Made by a program: the position numbers and the translations under genes
From: Hevea brasiliensis
Taxonomy: Eukaryota; Streptophyta; Magnoliopsida; Malpighiales; Euphorbiaceae
Length of the DNA stretch: 64,000 nucleotides
Direction of reading: 5' to 3'
Assembly (NCBI RefSeq): GCF_030052815.1
Contig: NC_079504.1
Span: 90,525,909 to 90,589,908, forward strand
Notes under the pieces: model-generated
What the model saw: the letters and a program-made list of their open reading frames with translations, nothing else
Told to the model about the DNA's origin: nothing
The model's database searches: none
Shown here: positions 21,957 to 34,445 of the stretch, piece by piece
How positions within the stretch are numbered: the first letter of the stretch is position 1
Layout: every line of letters begins with the position of its first letter

Positions 21957-22320
21957 TACTTACTTTTCTGCAACAAAAGTACAGCAATCAGGTCATTAAA
22001 GAACCGTTCGCAAAGAGGAGGCGTTTAGAAAGTATTAAAATGACCAAAAAGCCCCTGGAAAACGCGGTTTGAACTTCGAAAGCACAAAAGAAAGACATTA
22101 AAAGAAAACGCGGGGAAGGATTGAAGAAAGCAACAGAACACAAGGGTGGACACAAGACTGAGAAGGACAGGAAAGTGGATAAAGCTAAGAGATAGCAGCA
22201 TTGATCGTAAGTCTTGCGCTTCTTTTTGGACATTTTTGCTTTTTTATCGCTGCTTTTGTGCCCTTTAAATTAAAATTAAAGGAAGATTTGCGATTTAGTC
22301 TCATATTGCTATTATTTATA
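21957..22320 (-). promoter_or_regulatory. Putative EXO70B1 upstream region (5' UTR, TATA candidate, possible UTR intron acceptor)
   Basis: On the minus strand a TATAAATA sits at 22313-22320, about 360 bp before the ATG. A pyrimidine-rich TTTTGTTGCAG ends at 21968, only 11 bases before the ATG, and looks like a 3' splice site of a 5' UTR intron. An 81-codon upstream frame (22233-21988) ends before the main ATG and could be a uORF or fall in the intron. All of this is inference from motifs. Confidence 0.3.
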
Positions 22321-24763
22321 AATTAATTTTACATTTTCAAAAATTTATTAAAGTATCCTATTGTTTTCAATTGTTAACAAAAACGTCCTTCCATCCAATT
22401 TTTTAGTACATAATGCCGTGAAAGCATTAGGAAAAGATAAAAGTACTCTTCTCCTTGATCAAGTAAAGTTGCGCGTGACTGCAACAATATACACAAGGTA
22501 CCCTGCATCAGAGCACAAGAATCCCTCTTCCATCTTAGCACCTCACCCTTGCTTCGAATGCAAGCTCACACCATATGCAAGACAATGAACCCATCTCCTA
22601 TCCCTTTCCCTCTCTTCAATGCTTCACACACATCTCGCCACCTCCAAAGAATAACTTCACACCACCGGTACAACAAAAACCCCAAATTCCACTCTACACA
22701 CATGATGCACCACTCCCTCACCTAAATACCCATCAGTTGCTCTTGCCCACACAGAAAGCTGCATCAACCTCCACCAATCTGAAAATTATTCTTCTTTTAC
22801 CTTGAAACACTGCACCCATCGCCCCGAACATCATCCACCATCATCTTGCATGATACGTAAAAATGGACCAAAATATTGTTGACATAACATCACAATCCAA
22901 ACCGAGTGATCAAGGCATAAGTCAAGTTGTCTGACTAGACAAAGAACAGAATCGAATGAGTTCGAATATGAGAAAGTCGTCTTATTAATGACTAGAAACT
23001 TGTTTTTGAGCATGAATTTGAGAGAGATGCTTGATTGAGGAGCAGGGTGTCAGGAGAGAGGCATTGGTGTTTTGTGGAGAGGAAATATGAATAATATTTT
23101 CGAGGGAAAATAGCACTAGCGGTTGTGATTGGGCTTATGCAGCATCAACCCACCAGTTTTTCCACCATGAAATCAATCACGTCCCTTCTACTTCGATGAT
23201 TTCGCTCCATTTATCATCCCAAATAGCTTTGGGTGAATGCAATCATCTCTAATGGATACTTGTGAAAATAGAAACAGGTTAAAATAACACCTTATTCTCT
23301 TTTTTTTTTTTTTCGGTGGACAACACTTTATACTCTTTTAATAAAGGGTTAAATAAATTTAAAATTAAAATTTAAATCAAATAAATCGATATACTTAGAT
23401 AAAACAAGCCTATATCTAATAACATATTATTTTTTCTTAATTTTAAATATTAAAAATTATTTATTAGCTTTAATTAAAATAAATTTTAAAAAATAAAAAA
23501 ATATGGTGAATAAAAATTATTTCATATTAAAATTATTATTTTAATATTTTATTATTTAAAAAATAAAAAATTACTATTAAAAATAATATTTTATTAAATA
23601 TAAACTTATTTGGTCTTATTAGAAAGTATATAAACTTATTTAATCTTCTTTTCTGAATTGAAATGAAAGAAAGAAAAACAATAAATAAAAGGAAAAACAA
23701 AAATATTGTTGGGGGTAATTTTGGATTTTAAAAAATTTTATCTCTCCTCTTGCCTATTTTAAACAACAAAATGAGTTTTTTTTAAAAGGGTGTGGTATAG
23801 AAAAAAAAATAGTAAAAGGGATGACTTAAGAAATATTTATCCAAAGGGGATAAGTTTCGCTGATCTGGAGAAGAAAGAAAGCTAATCGTTATTGTAAATA
23901 AAAAATTTTAAAAAATAATCATTGAAGTGGACAAAAAAGATAGATGGACGTTACTTAAAAAAGTGTCTAACTGTTTGATGCTACTTTAGGAAGCATCTAT
24001 CTGCTTTTGTTATCTTAAAAACATAGATTAATTACTTTAGAGTCTTTAAAATTTTTTTCGTTAATTACAAAAATTTTTATATATTTTACAAAATATCTTT
24101 AAATATTATAATTATTTATAAATAAGTCCTTATATTTTTGTAATTAATAATTATATAAGGATTAATTTGTAAAATTATAAAAAATTAATGCTTATTGTAT
24201 ATAAAAAAATTGAAAATTGTAAAAAAAAGTACATAATATGAAAAAAATTTAAAAATACATATATTATTTATATGCAAAAAAGCATTAATATTTATTTGGC
24301 AAAAATAATAAAATTAATATAGTGAATCAATTATATTAAATGTTTTATAAATATTTGAAATTTGTATTATTTAGTATTTATTAGTTTAATAAAATATTAA
24401 ATTATGATAATTATTATTAATATAAAAAAGAAAAAGAAAATATGAATAAATAATTGTTCAAACAAAATAATGTATAAAAACAATCAAATGCAAAACACAA
24501 AGTTGCCTTTCATGCAATCACTACAAATCTTTAAGCCCATTTTGTAAATTAAGAAATTAAAAAGAAACACCTAAACTAAGTTTATGATACTTACCAAAAG
24601 GAGGCATTGAATCACTATTCAATCACCTTAATCTGGGAAGTGAAAGAGCCAAATGTCGCCCCTTTAATTCGTCTACATGAACTGATGATCAGGACCCGTT
24701 CAACACTTGAATCGCAACCTTGAAGTCAGTTTTTGTCGACCAAAGGGTACAAATGGGGTTTTG
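22321..24763. other. Intergenic region upstream of EXO70B1, no gene recognised
   Basis: 22361-22805 has two short plus-strand frames rich in Pro, His and Thr with no family features. 22800-23280 is of mixed composition and holds only a 60-codon minus-strand frame. 23281-24480 is AT-rich with A/T runs. 24500-24763 is more GC-balanced and abuts the solo LTR insertion at 24764. No conserved domain was seen in any of it. Confidence 0.45.
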
Positions 24764-27700
24764 TGTAACACCCTCCCTGTAGCAACTCCGTACATTCTAT
24801 CGTCTGACCAAAGGTCGATCGATGACTAGAACATTCAGAAAAATATTTAAACTAAAGTGAGGAACCATAATTAACTCAAATATTAATAAGAAAAATTTAG
24901 GAAAAATTTTAGAAATAAAATACAATCAAGTTAAATGAGTCGGCTCCCTAGCGATGGGTAACCAAGTGAGAAGTTGCGGTTCTCGCAACTAGGAGCCCTA
25001 GACTCAGGAGAAAAATTATAAAATAATTATTGGGACTCCAGAGAAGGGTCATTGAGGTTCCTATGACATTAGAATGCCAAGAAAATATTTAAAAAAATTT
25101 TTCAATTGGTACAGACAATTTTGACCCGTTAAGCCAAACGGAGGGCATTTTGGTCATTTCGTCTTCAGAGATGATTTTTGGCCGACTTGCCCAGTTAAGT
25201 AAATAATTATTATGATCTAAAATATGAATAAATATTACTAAAAATTGAATTGAAAATGAGTAGAAAAGAAAAGAAAAGAAAATGAAATAAAAGTCATATT
25301 TATGACATGAGCATGATGCAATTAAAATATTTTCACCCTACCAAATTTTGACACATCATTAAAAACTACTTAAACATGAATAAAAGGAGATAAAAATTGA
25401 AAAAGTGGACAGCCATCTTCAATCTTTGGGCTGCAGAAACGTTGAGAGAGAGAGAGAGGAGAAAAAAACTCCATGAAAGCTCTTGTTCAAGCTTGATTTT
25501 CCCTAAGCTCTCCACCCCAAAACCCTAAACTTCCTTCACAAAAAATTATCCCTAAACCTTGAGGAAGCATAAGGCAGCAGAAATTTGAAGAAATTTTGAA
25601 GTTGGGCAAGTCCAAGTTAGGTCACAAGTGAGGTTAGTGCCATCTTTCTTTTTTTTTTCTTTAGATAATCATGTTAAGGCACTAAGTTAGGCTAAGAAAT
25701 TGTGGGATTTGAAGGGAATTATGCATGCTAGGGTAGAGGTAAATTTTGGCAGCCTATTGGGAGTGGGGATTTGATTATTTTGATGGGCTTAGAATGGATT
25801 AGAGATGGTGTTTGAAGTGTATATACATATTGATAATGAATTAGTGTGTTTAACTAATGCATGTTGTGTGAATTGGAATGGAGAATTAGGGTTTTGAAGA
25901 GAAATTTGGACTTTGTTTATGTAATGTTGAATGAACATTCTAAGGGTCAATTAGTGACCATTTGAGGGAGATTGACCATAACTTGGAGTGAATTATAGCA
26001 TTAGAAAACTGATTTGGTATGCTGCCTAGTGAGAGCAGCAGGTTTGGATGTAAGTCCAGCCTGTTTGGACAGCCACAACTTGGGCTGTGTAGGTTCAATT
26101 GGTATTTGGCCAATTGTACATGAAACTAGACACATAATGGCACAACTTTGGTGAAGAAATCATGCCCAAAAGACCAAACCAAGTGGACCAAAAACTTGCC
26201 TCAATCCGGGTGTCCTACAACCAGTTTCTGCAAAATGACCAAATGAACAGTGATTGTTCATTTGGCCATAACTCAGTGTAGAATGGCCCAATTGACCTGA
26301 AATTTTACCAGCAACAAGCTGAGATATAGACCAAAAACTTTCATGAAGGAACCTACCCCAAATTATAACCAGAACCTATTCAACAAGAGAGTGGAAGTTA
26401 CTGTTTACTGCACTGTAGATATGGTCAGTTCTGAAATTTTTCAATCCGGCCAGTTGTGGTTTTTGGACCATAACTTGAGCTACAAAACTCCAAATGGAGT
26501 GATTCAAAAAAATAAATTTAACTAGACAAAATAAAGAACAACTTTCATGTTTATCATTTTCTCAAATTCCCATTGTAACAGTAACTAATGGAACAGTAAA
26601 GGTAGGGTATAAAAACTGAAAATTCTGCTCCATTAATTTTAAGCTTAGAAATGGTATTGGTAATCAATGCCAACAAATTTTGAATGCAAAATGTGGTATG
26701 TTGGGAGTGTTAAAACCAATGTACCTATTTTTTATACAAAAGTCAACATTTTTGTTGACTAATGAAGGGAATAGTAACACCAAAACTTGAAATTCAAAAA
26801 TTGAAAGATTCCAAAGTGACAAATGCCCTAGTATACCTAACAAGATTGGTTTGGATAGTTTGGCATGCCAATAGGGTTCAGTTAGCAGTACTACACATAG
26901 CATTATACCATTCAGTGATTTCATGGCTTTTAGCCATTCTGACATTGTGTTGAGATTTGGCCTTGTGCCTGATGTTATTACAGCTTATTAGCTGTTCTGT
27001 TGCACACCGGGAGATACATATGTGACCGATGGTGTGACAGCCCGAGGTACTTGATACCCAAAGTGCGGTTACCGCTTATCCAGTCCACTGCCTAGTATAG
27101 GTTACTTGTGTAACAAAAAAAATGAAAGTGTATAAATGTAATGAAATAACGAATATAACCAAGACAAAATAAGTAATGATCGCAAATACTCAAAGAAAAT
27201 TTATTTACAATGAGACATTAATACATTCACTACATATTTATTTTATGTTATTTCTTTTTATTATATTATAGGCACCACTAAGCATTATTGCTTAGCACGT
27301 TGCTTTTGCCACGCGTAGGTTCTGGAGATCCTGACCGAGAGCCCGGTAAACCATAGACTGGGTGAGACCTCCTGCAGCTCTGCATAGTGTCCGTGTCACC
27401 TCACCATCGTCAGTACATTGGTAGGACACTAGGTTTCATTTTGGTATTTTGTAACTAACTTTTATTTTCTTTTGTGTAATTGAAACTTGTGTAATGTATT
27501 TTGGTATTAATGTAAATAGTAGATATTGTGTTTGTGAATGAAAAAGTGAATATTTATTTATGACTTTTACATGATTTTCATATGAGATGAATGATTGAGA
27601 AATGGAAATGTTGTTGAAAAACATATTGAGATTTTGTTGATGAAATGAAGTTGGGATTGTTGGAAATGATTATTGGAAGTGTTTTTATCAGGTTCCGAAG

Positions 27701-27940
27701 AACTGTTTTCTCCATTTTTAGCCGGTACTCTGCCGGATTTTCTATAAAATTTTTGGAACCTCAAATAAATTATAATTTCAATAAATGACTTAAATGAATT
27801 ATATTTCACAAGTTATATTCAAAATTATGATAAAAATTAATTAAGGAAGAATAAAAATAATTAAGATAAAATGGAGTGTTCCGGTACACCGTGTGACATA
27901 GCTTACTCGGATATACTGTAGACGGGTAAGGGGTGTCATA
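24764..27940 (+). mobile_element. Solo LTR, family A, 3.2 kb
   Basis: It starts TGTAACACCCTCCCTG at 24764 and ends GGGGTGTCATA at 27940, a single change from the expected TCACA end. TTTTG at 24759-24763 is repeated at 27941-27945. No internal region remains. It contains the repeated module with phase marks (ACAACTT or equivalent) at about 26143, 26336 and 26540. The hairpin-capable CAGGTTCCGAAGAACTG is at 27689-27705. Confidence 0.9.
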
Positions 27941-27945
27941 TTTTG

Positions 27946-28290
27946 GTTCTATATGTTTTACTTGGGTTAATTAAATAAATAATTCCTTCAATTTGCTAAT
28001 TTAAGAGTGACAAATTCTAATTTCTCTTGAAAAAGTTATGGACGAAAAGCTTGAAACTCTAACAATGGAGATTGAGAGAAATATGAAGGAGAAGATGAAG
28101 CAATATCTACAAGATGCCTTATTAAAATGGGTGGGTGACTTTTATATTTTTGATGGAAATGAAATCTTTTATCTTATGGAGAAAAGCTTGTCACTTGTCA
28201 AAAAAGTAACTTTTACTTTATGTCCTTTCTATCAAGTCAATCAAGTGATATGTAATCATTCCCTGATAACATATGAAATCACACATCACC
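27946..28290 (+). other. Short inter-LTR segment with a small helical ORF
   Basis: Between two LTRs, a frame starting at 28038 (85 codons, running to 28295 and so just into the next LTR) begins with a charged stretch MDEKLETLTMEIERNMKEKM suggestive of a short coiled coil, then becomes hydrophobic. I do not recognise it. It may be a gag fragment or a chance frame. Confidence 0.25.
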
Positions 28291-31200
28291 TATAACGCTC
28301 TCACTTTAGGTAGTCCATACATTCTACTATTTTAATAACTAATGTTTGTTTGGATATCCAGAATATCAGGAACTACACTCAAACTAGAGTGATGAAACAT
28401 AAATTGATAGAATAAAGATAAAAAAAAAATTAAGGAAAAATAAAAGAAAAAAAATGTCAATCGGTTAAATGAGCCGGAAGTCACGGCAATTGGTGACTCT
28501 AATTGGAAGCGACTGTGAAGACAGTTGTCAACCCCAGACTCGTAAGGAAACCCCATAAGATAAATATTGAGACTTAACTGAGAAATTTATGAGGTATAAA
28601 CAACAGTAAAAATGCCAAGAAAATATAAGGAAATTTATACTGATCGATAAAGACAAATGTAACTCGATAAGTTCAACGAAAGGCATTTTGGTCATTTCAG
28701 CCTCAGTGTTGAATTTTGACCTAAATGCCAAGTAAAATAAGAGAGATTGAAACACATAAAATTTATTAAATTTATGAAATATGCAATGGAAATGGGAAAA
28801 AAAAAAGAAAAGAGAAAGAAATTAAATTATGATGTTAGCATGATTTAAGCATGATGAAATAATGACATGATTAAAATTTTAATTCAATCTTAAGAAGATA
28901 AATACAAAATAAGAGACAAATTTTGTAACACCCTCCCTGTAGCAACTTCGTACATTCTACTATTCCAGTGACCAGTGTCGGTCAGGACAACTAGAACGTC
29001 CGGAAAAATATTTAAACTAAAGTGAGGAACCATAATTAACTCAAATATTAATAAGAAAAATTTAGGAAAAATTTTAGAAATAAAATACAACCAAGTTAAA
29101 TGAGCTGGTGCCCTAGCGATGGGTAACCTAATGGGAAGTTACGATTCTCGCAACTAGGAGCCCTAGACCCGAGGGAAAATACATAAAATAGTTTTTGGGA
29201 CTCCAAAGAAGAGTCATTGAGGTTTCTAAGGCATTAGAATGCCAATAAAATGCTTAGAAAAAATTTTCAATCGGTACAGACAATTTTGGTCTGTTAAGCC
29301 AAACGGAGGGCATTTTGGTCATTTTGCTTTCAGAGGTAATTTTTGGCCGACTTGTCCAGTTAAGTAAATAATTATTATGATATAAAATGTGAACAAATAT
29401 TGCTAAAAATTAAATTGAAAATGAGTAGAGGAGAAAAGAAGAGAAAATGAGTTAAATGTGAATTTTTACCTCATGCTTATATCATTTAAACCCTCCCCAC
29501 CAATCACAATTAAGGCTAACTTATTAAAAAGGGATAATTGAGACCAAAATAACAAAAAGCAATCAGATTCATCTCTTCTTCCTCAACTAGCCGGCTGCCC
29601 ATTTCCCTTTCTCCATTGAAGAAGTTTCAACACCTTTTCCCAAACCTTGATTCTACTCCCCTAAACCTTAAGTCCACTTCAACAAAACTTGTTTACACAA
29701 CTTGGCAAGGTGTTTGGCTACTAAGAAAAGCCAAGAAAAATAAGTTTGTGAAGGGAGAAAATTCTGCTCCAAGTTGTAAGTGACCATACTCTTGCTATTT
29801 TTTGTTTAATTCATGTTTAATGGCATGATATGTGTAGGAAATGTAAGAAAATGAAACAAACAAGTGTGTGTGTGCACCCTACAAGTTTAGGCAGCTAGGG
29901 TTAGTTAGGGTTTTCTCATGTGATGGTTTATTAACCTTGTAATGGTCAATTAGTGACCATTTGAATGTGTATGATGAGGAAATGAAGTGAGTTGAGGCTT
30001 GGCAATTGTGTATGGGTGAGCTACCTTGGCTGACCTACAGAACTAAGCATGAGTCCAGCAGGTTTGGGCAGCTATAAATGGAGTTGTAGAGGTTCAATTG
30101 GTACAAGGCCAATTGGATATGAAACTAGACACATAATGGCACAACTTTGGTGAAAAAACCCTGCCCAAAAAACCAAACCAAGTTAGCTTAAAAATTGCCC
30201 TAATCCGGGTGACTTGCATTCTACCTGGGCAAAATGACCAAATGAACAGTGTTTATTTATTTCGTCATAACTCAATGCAGAAAGTTCCAATTGACCTGAA
30301 ATTTTACAGCAGAAAGCTGAGAGATAGACCTACAACTTTCATGAAGAACACAAATCCAAATTCTGACCATAACCTAGTCAAATTGCTAACCAAACTTAGG
30401 ATACCAAATCTGATAGAACCAGTTTTGCCCAGAATTTTGGATTCTGTCCAATCCGGCCAGTTATGGTTTTTAGGCCATAACTTGAGCTACAAAACTCCAA
30501 ATGGAGTGATTCAACAAAGGAAATGTAACTGGACAAAATAAGAAACAACTTTTATGAAGACAAATTTGCCAAATTCCTACTGTACAAATGACCAATGAAA
30601 TAGTAAATATGAGGCTTGAAATCTGAAAATTTTAAATAACTAACACTTAGCTTAGAAATGGTATTGGCAACCAATACCAACAATTTTAGAATGCAAAATG
30701 TGGTATGTTGGGAGTATTAGAACTAACATACCTATTGTCTATGCAAAAGTCAACATTTTAGTTGACTAATGAAATAAATAGTAACACCTAAACTTAAATT
30801 TCAAGAATTGTACAATTTAAAAGTGTAACATGCCCTAGTACACCTAGCAAGATTGGTTTGGATAGGTTGGCATGCCAATAGGGTTTAGTTAGCAGTATTG
30901 CACATGGCATTATGTCATTCTGTGATTTTATGGCTTTTAGCCATTTTGACATTGTGTTGATACTTGGCTTTGTGCCTACTGTTATTACAGCTTATTAGCT
31001 GTTCTGTTGCACATCGGGAGATGCATATGTGACCGATGGTGTGACAGCCCGAGGTACTAGATACCCAGTGCCAGTTTACCCATTTATCCAGTCCAGTCAT
31101 CCAGTATAGGTTACTTGGGCAACCAAAAAAGAAAGTGAATAAATTTAATGAAATTATGAATATAACAAGTATAAAATAAATAAGATTACCAATAATGATT

Positions 31201-33706
31201 GAAAAATTGTCTGCATAAGACATTAGGACATGCACTGCATTTTTATTTTCTTTTATTTCTTTTTATTTTATTATTGGCACCACTAGGCATTATTGCTTAG
31301 CGCGTTGCTTTTTGCCACACGTAGGTTCTAGAGAGACCGACCGAGAGCCCAGTAGACCACAAACTGGGTGAGGTCTTCTGCAGCTCTGCATAGTGTCCAT
31401 GTCACCTCACCGTCATCAGTGCATTGGTAGTACACTAGGTTTTATTTTGGTATTTTGTAATTAACTTTTATTTTCTCATGTATAATTAAGACTTATGTAA
31501 TGTATTTTGGGTATTGATGTAAATAATAGAAATTGTATTTATGAATGAAAAAGTGAATATTTATTTATGACTTTTATATGAATATCATATGAAATGAATG
31601 AATGAGAAATGGGAGTATATTTGAGAAATATTGAGATTTTGTTGATGAAATGGAGTTTGGGATTGATAGAAAATTTTGGAAGTGTTTTTCACAGGTTTCA
31701 AAGAACTGTTTTATCCATTTTTAGTCGGCACTCTGCTGAATTTTCCATAAAATTTACGGAACCTCAAATAAATTATAATTTCAATAAATGACTTAAATGA
31801 AATATATTGTACTTCATAACTTTGATAAAAATAAATTAAGGAAGAATAAAAATGATTGAGATAAAATAGGGTATTCTGGTACACTATGTGACATATCTTA
31901 CTCGGCTATACTGTAGACGGGTAAGGAGTGTCACAAATTTGACTAAAAAGCTCATCTTCTTCATTTGTTATCCACCATGGCCAAAACTCTCCCTATGCCA
32001 TCTTCCTCCATTATTGCTTCCTTGAGCTCAACAAACTCCATTTTCTTTCCATATTTTTCATAAGTGTCTTCACTAAAAATTATCCTCACACCTTAAGGAA
32101 GATAGTGGCAACCAAGAAGTGAAGGAAACTTGAGGTTTTACAAGATCAAACTTGGCTCCAAAAAGGTTAGTGCACTATCTATACCTCTCTTCTTCTTTAA
32201 GCAAGGTTAGTATGTTCAATTAAGTTAAAATTTCATGAAATTGATAAGAATACCATGAGCAAGTAGAACCCTAATTTTCGATAGCCTTGGGAATAGGGAG
32301 GATTTAATGATTTTAATTGTTCTAAAATTGTTAGTGATGGTATGTGATGAGTGTACTTAAGTTAGATTGTGAATTTCATGTATTATGCATGAGTTATGAA
32401 AATTGAAGTTAGGGTTTTGATCTAACTTTGAGAATTTTGTGTGTGGCTTGAAATTAATGATGTTGAGATGAATTTTTGACTATTAAAAGTGCCATGAATG
32501 TTAATTGAAGTTTGGAAGTTGGGTGGAATTGAAATTAGATGTTCTGAATTTTCATGCAGGATTTTGGACCTATGAGTCCAGTGTGGTTTTTAAGCCATAA
32601 ATAGAGTTGTGTTACTCTAATTAGTGTGAAGCCAATTGGAGATGAAACCTAGGAAAATTTACTACATTTTTCATGAAGAGACCATACCTAAAAACTGACC
32701 CTAACCTAGCCTAAAAATTTCTTGAATCCAGGTAACCAAAATCTAGACCTGGAAAAATAACCGTATGAACAGTGATTGTTCAAATGGGCATAACTTTGTG
32801 GAGAGAGGTCTAAATGACCTGATTCTTGAACTCATGAAAATCTTAGACATGGTAGAACAACTTTAATGAAGAACTGAAACCCAAATTCTAACCATAACGT
32901 AATCAAATTGCTAACCAAAGTTAGCTCATTAAAACTGCTAGAACTAAAACTGCCTTGACCCCAGAATAGTCTATATATCATATCTCCCACTAGGAAATTT
33001 CAAATGGAATGAGCCAAACTGTTCTGGAAACCTAAGAGATAGGGCTCTAACTTTGATTTAGGAACTTTCTCCAAATTTTGAGTGTAGGAACCCTAAAATG
33101 GGAACCAAAGATACTGACCTGAACCTAGAATCCTGAAGGCATAGGGTTCACAAGTCCAGGTCAGTCAATTAGCTATAACTCACCCTACATAACTTGAAAA
33201 ATTATAATTCTTGAACCTGGGTGATCTTAAGACATAGGATAGCAACTTATATGAAGAACATTAGGCCTACAATGGACTGTAGCATGCCTAAATGACTAGG
33301 CAAAAATTGACTCCAGAATCTGTCTGATTCTTGAACCAGAAAGAGCCAATAAACCAATGGTAATTTAACCATAACTTGAGTTCTTAAACTCCAAATGACA
33401 TGATTCAAAATGAAAAACAAAGATAAGACATAAAGGAACAACTTCTATGAAGGAAGTGTGCCAAACAGTGGCTACATCTTGTCCAATTTGTTAGGTGAAA
33501 TTAAGACACTAAATCTGGACCTTGAGAAAGGTTATTAAAATGACTTATTATAAGATATGGAATTAACCAAAACAAAGTGTTGACCGCATAACTCACTTGA
33601 AATTGAGATTGGGACCTATATTCCCATTATAAATGGAATGAATGGTACCAATGAATAGTATCAATGAATAGTAACTTTAAATAGTGCATAAATAACATAA
33701 TGGTAC
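28291..33706 (+). mobile_element. Family-C LTR (solo or truncated), split by a family-A LTR
   Basis: The left part is 28291-28923 and the right part 31941-33706. The start TATAACGCTCTCAC corresponds to TATAATGCCCTCAC at 33707. Later parts are shared with the copy at 33707-34445, which lacks the insertion and confirms the join. No TG..CA end is seen on the right, where the second copy begins directly. The right part holds five copies of a module with a period of about 192 bp (phase marks near 32662, 32858, 33049, 33243 and 33439). Confidence 0.6.
28924..31935 (+). mobile_element. Solo LTR, family A, 3.0 kb, nested in a family-C LTR
   Basis: The start is TGTAACACCCTCCCTG at 28924 and the end GGAGTGTCACA at 31935. 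The 5-bp duplication AATTT is at 28919-28923 and 31936-31940. Repeated-module marks (CAACTT) are at about 30142, 30333 and 30546. The hairpin-type motif is at 31692-31708 in variant form (CAGGTTTCAAAGAACTG). Confidence 0.9.
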
Positions 33707-34445
33707 TATAATGCCCTCACTGTAGGTAGTCCATACATTCTACTGTTCGATGACTAATATCTATGCAGATAGCCAAAATGTCTAGAGCTACACTTAAACT
33801 ATGTGAAGAGGCATAAATTGATGGAATAAATATTAAGAAAAATTGAGAGAAAACAAAAGAAATGAAATGTAACTAGGTTAAATGAGCCGATGTTCCGGCA
33901 ATGGGTGACCATAATGGGAAGTGACTGCGAAGATAGTTGTCGACCCTAGACCTACGAGGTACCCTAGGAAATAATTTTTTAGACTTCATTGAAGGGTTAC
34001 TGAGATATAAATGATATTAAAAATGTCAAAAAAAACTTAAAAAATTTAGTTAATTGGTATAGACGAATATAACCCAATAAGCATAACGAAGGGTATTTTG
34101 ATCATTTCAACCCCAGAGTTGAATTTTGACCTAAATATCAATTAAAATAAGAGAGATTAAAATACATAAAATAAATTACAATTATGAATTATGGTAGGGA
34201 AAGGAGAAAAGAAGGAAAAGAAAAAGAAATTAAATTATTATATAAGCATGGCATAGGGATGATGTTATTAAAGTTTATATTAATTAAAATTAACACATAA
34301 ATTTATGGATAAATATACTTGCATAAGAGAACTTTGACCAAAAAGCAATTTCTTTCTTCTTCTTCTTCCTCACTTGCCGTCCACCATAGCCAAGAAGCTC
34401 TCTCCATTTTCTCTTTTTAAAGCTTGATTTTCCTAAGCTTCCTTA
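33707..34445 (+). mobile_element. Second family-C LTR copy, interrupted
   Basis: It begins TATAATGCCCTCACTGTAGG and follows the first family-C copy over about 740 bp. It stops at 34445, where a minus-oriented family-A-like LTR begins. Its remainder may lie beyond the window, right of the nested elements. Confidence 0.55.

Noticed and set aside
22361..22805. Two short Pro/His-rich plus-strand frames upstream of EXO70B1
   Set aside because: No homology recognised, composition follows the local C-rich strand, and no start context or partner exon is evident.
24600..24763. Possible minus-strand exon with a GTAAGT donor next to the solo LTR
   Set aside because: Translation in all three frames meets stops, and no matching exon appears on the other side of the LTR (27941 onward).
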